DNA of 29,135 nt from Emmonsiellopsis sp. PD_33 (Eukaryota; Ascomycota; Eurotiomycetes; Onygenales; Ajellomycetaceae): NCBI GenBank assembly GCA_032988165.1, contig JANTQF010000409.1, forward strand, positions 1-29,135, given 5' to 3'. The number at the start of each line of letters is the position of its first letter. The first letter of the stretch is position 1. The translations under genes were made by a program, and so were the position numbers. Under the pieces are notes generated by a model, which searched no databases, had not been told where the DNA came from, and saw only the letters and a program-made list of their open reading frames with translations. Below are positions 28,232 to 29,135 of this stretch, one piece after another.

Positions 28232-29135
28232 TCTTGATCGATGTATGAAACAGCGACGAACGATATGAAACGAATGGCCCAACAAGCAGTTTGGGACCCC
28301 TCCAGCCTACCCATCAGATACCCGATCTCTCGATATGGATACATGCCTGGGCCCGCTTCTTTTTTGCAGTCCTGCATTTTGGGTAATATATTTGATATGT
28401 GATTTAAAAAGTTTTTTTTTTATGCTTTCGGTTGTCTTGATTTCCTATACCTTATGACAGCATGAGATTTGAGCGTGGTATATATACACTGAGCGTTATA
28501 TAGCGAAAAGTCTGTATTTCGGGGGAAAGTTTGGGCGTTATTTCGGGATACCATCTGTTTCAAACGTTATCGAGAATTAGAATGACCAGATATAAACGAG
28601 CCTATGATGGATTTCTCCACCAGATGTCAAGAACAGTGGGGATCCTCCTAACCTACCTGTCAAACACAACGCACCCCTTGGCGAACCGGGATCCCGCTTC
28701 CCAAAACCATCTGTGCTTAAAAAACGTGCTGAATGCAGTGCAATCACTTTTCCCTTGCTTTCGGGAAGGGAAATGGATAGCCAGATACCGTACTTTGACG
28801 TCTATTTGTCCAGAGACCCCTTGAGCCAGAGTATGAACTGGAGTTAGCATGGAAGATCCCTGACATCGCTGGATTGGCTGGATATCGGCGCGTGGGAGTC
28901 GGTTAACAGGTGTCCCTGGTTAACCAAACCCTCCATGCATCCCATCCTGCAGGATATTTATATAATTACAGGATGGAATCCGTCCTATGCAAGCGACTGG
29001 AAGTTTGCGGATGTTTCTATTTTGCCGACAACTAGTGGTAAATAACCTCCACCCTAGTGTTTTCATCTGGTATGATAACCTTGAGCCTCCACATTTAAAT
29101 CCACTAGTTATTTTAGTATGTTTCCTTGGATTTTC
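28232..29135. other. Right-end intergenic region
   Basis: No coding frame can be supported (28531-28824 and 28653-28850 oppose each other and lack known content). It holds the 3' UTR of the transporter, a T-run at 28413-28421, and small inverted repeats: CCATCCTG/CAGGATGG at 28942-28949 and 28969-28976, and AACTAGTGG/CCACTAGTT at 29030-29038 and 29101-29109. Confidence 0.5.

Noticed and set aside
28942..28976. CCATCCTG...CAGGATGG hairpin as a terminator or RNA element
   Set aside because: Short stem in intergenic DNA about 0.7 kb past the transporter stop; rho-type hairpin terminators do not apply to fungal Pol II genes, and no RNA family is recognised.
29030..29109. AACTAGTGG...CCACTAGTT inverted repeat as an 80-bp miniature transposon
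   Set aside because: Only 9 bp of perfect match, no flanking target duplication, and it sits at the window edge; not enough support.

Overview
The window is nuclear DNA of a filamentous ascomycete, most likely an Aspergillus/Penicillium-type fungus (Eurotiales). Genes carry short introns (70-95 nt) with GT...AG ends and CTGAC/CTGAT-like branch sites. Five compact, GC-balanced housekeeping or metabolic genes flank a 20-kb AT-rich, CpG-free block whose reading frames are riddled with TAG/TAA/TGA, the signature of RIP-type (repeat-induced point) C-to-T mutation.

Left flank (1-2590): the N-terminal part of RNA polymerase subunit Rpb8 (minus strand, running off the left edge) and a complete two-exon Nudix hydrolase of the Tnr3/YJR142W (DUF4743) type (minus). 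Right flank (22774-29135): an intronless Hikeshi/Opi10 protein (plus), a three-exon class I glutamine amidotransferase of the GMP-synthase-like type (minus), and a two-exon 14-span (DHA2) major facilitator transporter with an acidic dileucine N-terminus (plus). The amidotransferase and transporter are divergent and share a 0.78-kb promoter region with clustered GATA-factor sites and a CCAAT box, which suggests nitrogen-linked control.

Middle (2591-22773): the AT-rich block is one composite transposon that can be fully parsed. Its outer shell is a PIF/Harbinger-type DNA transposon with ~33-bp terminal inverted repeats starting GGGC(C/G)TGTTTAC and a TTA target duplication. It holds a decayed DDE transposase (plus) and a decayed Myb/SANT-like partner gene (minus). 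A Ty3/gypsy chromovirus (E3, plus, TSD GAAAA) landed inside the transposase, at the codons of its conserved Tyr-Asn-Arg-Lys motif. Two more copies of the same retrotransposon (E1, TSD CTATG; E2, TSD CTTTA/CTCTA), both in the opposite orientation, then landed inside E3. All six LTRs are 254 bp. E1 is 5551 bp, E3 with the insertions removed is also exactly 5551 bp, and E2 is 5569 bp because of one 18-bp tandem duplication. Removing the retroelements leaves a ~3.49-kb Harbinger element. Removing that too leaves a ~1.4-kb divergent promoter region between the Nudix and Hikeshi genes.

I see no RNA gene, CRISPR array or evident new defence or biosynthetic system. The notable content is the fully resolved nested transposon and its complete CpG erasure, in which the two LTRs of one element differ at about 44 sites, all transitions.
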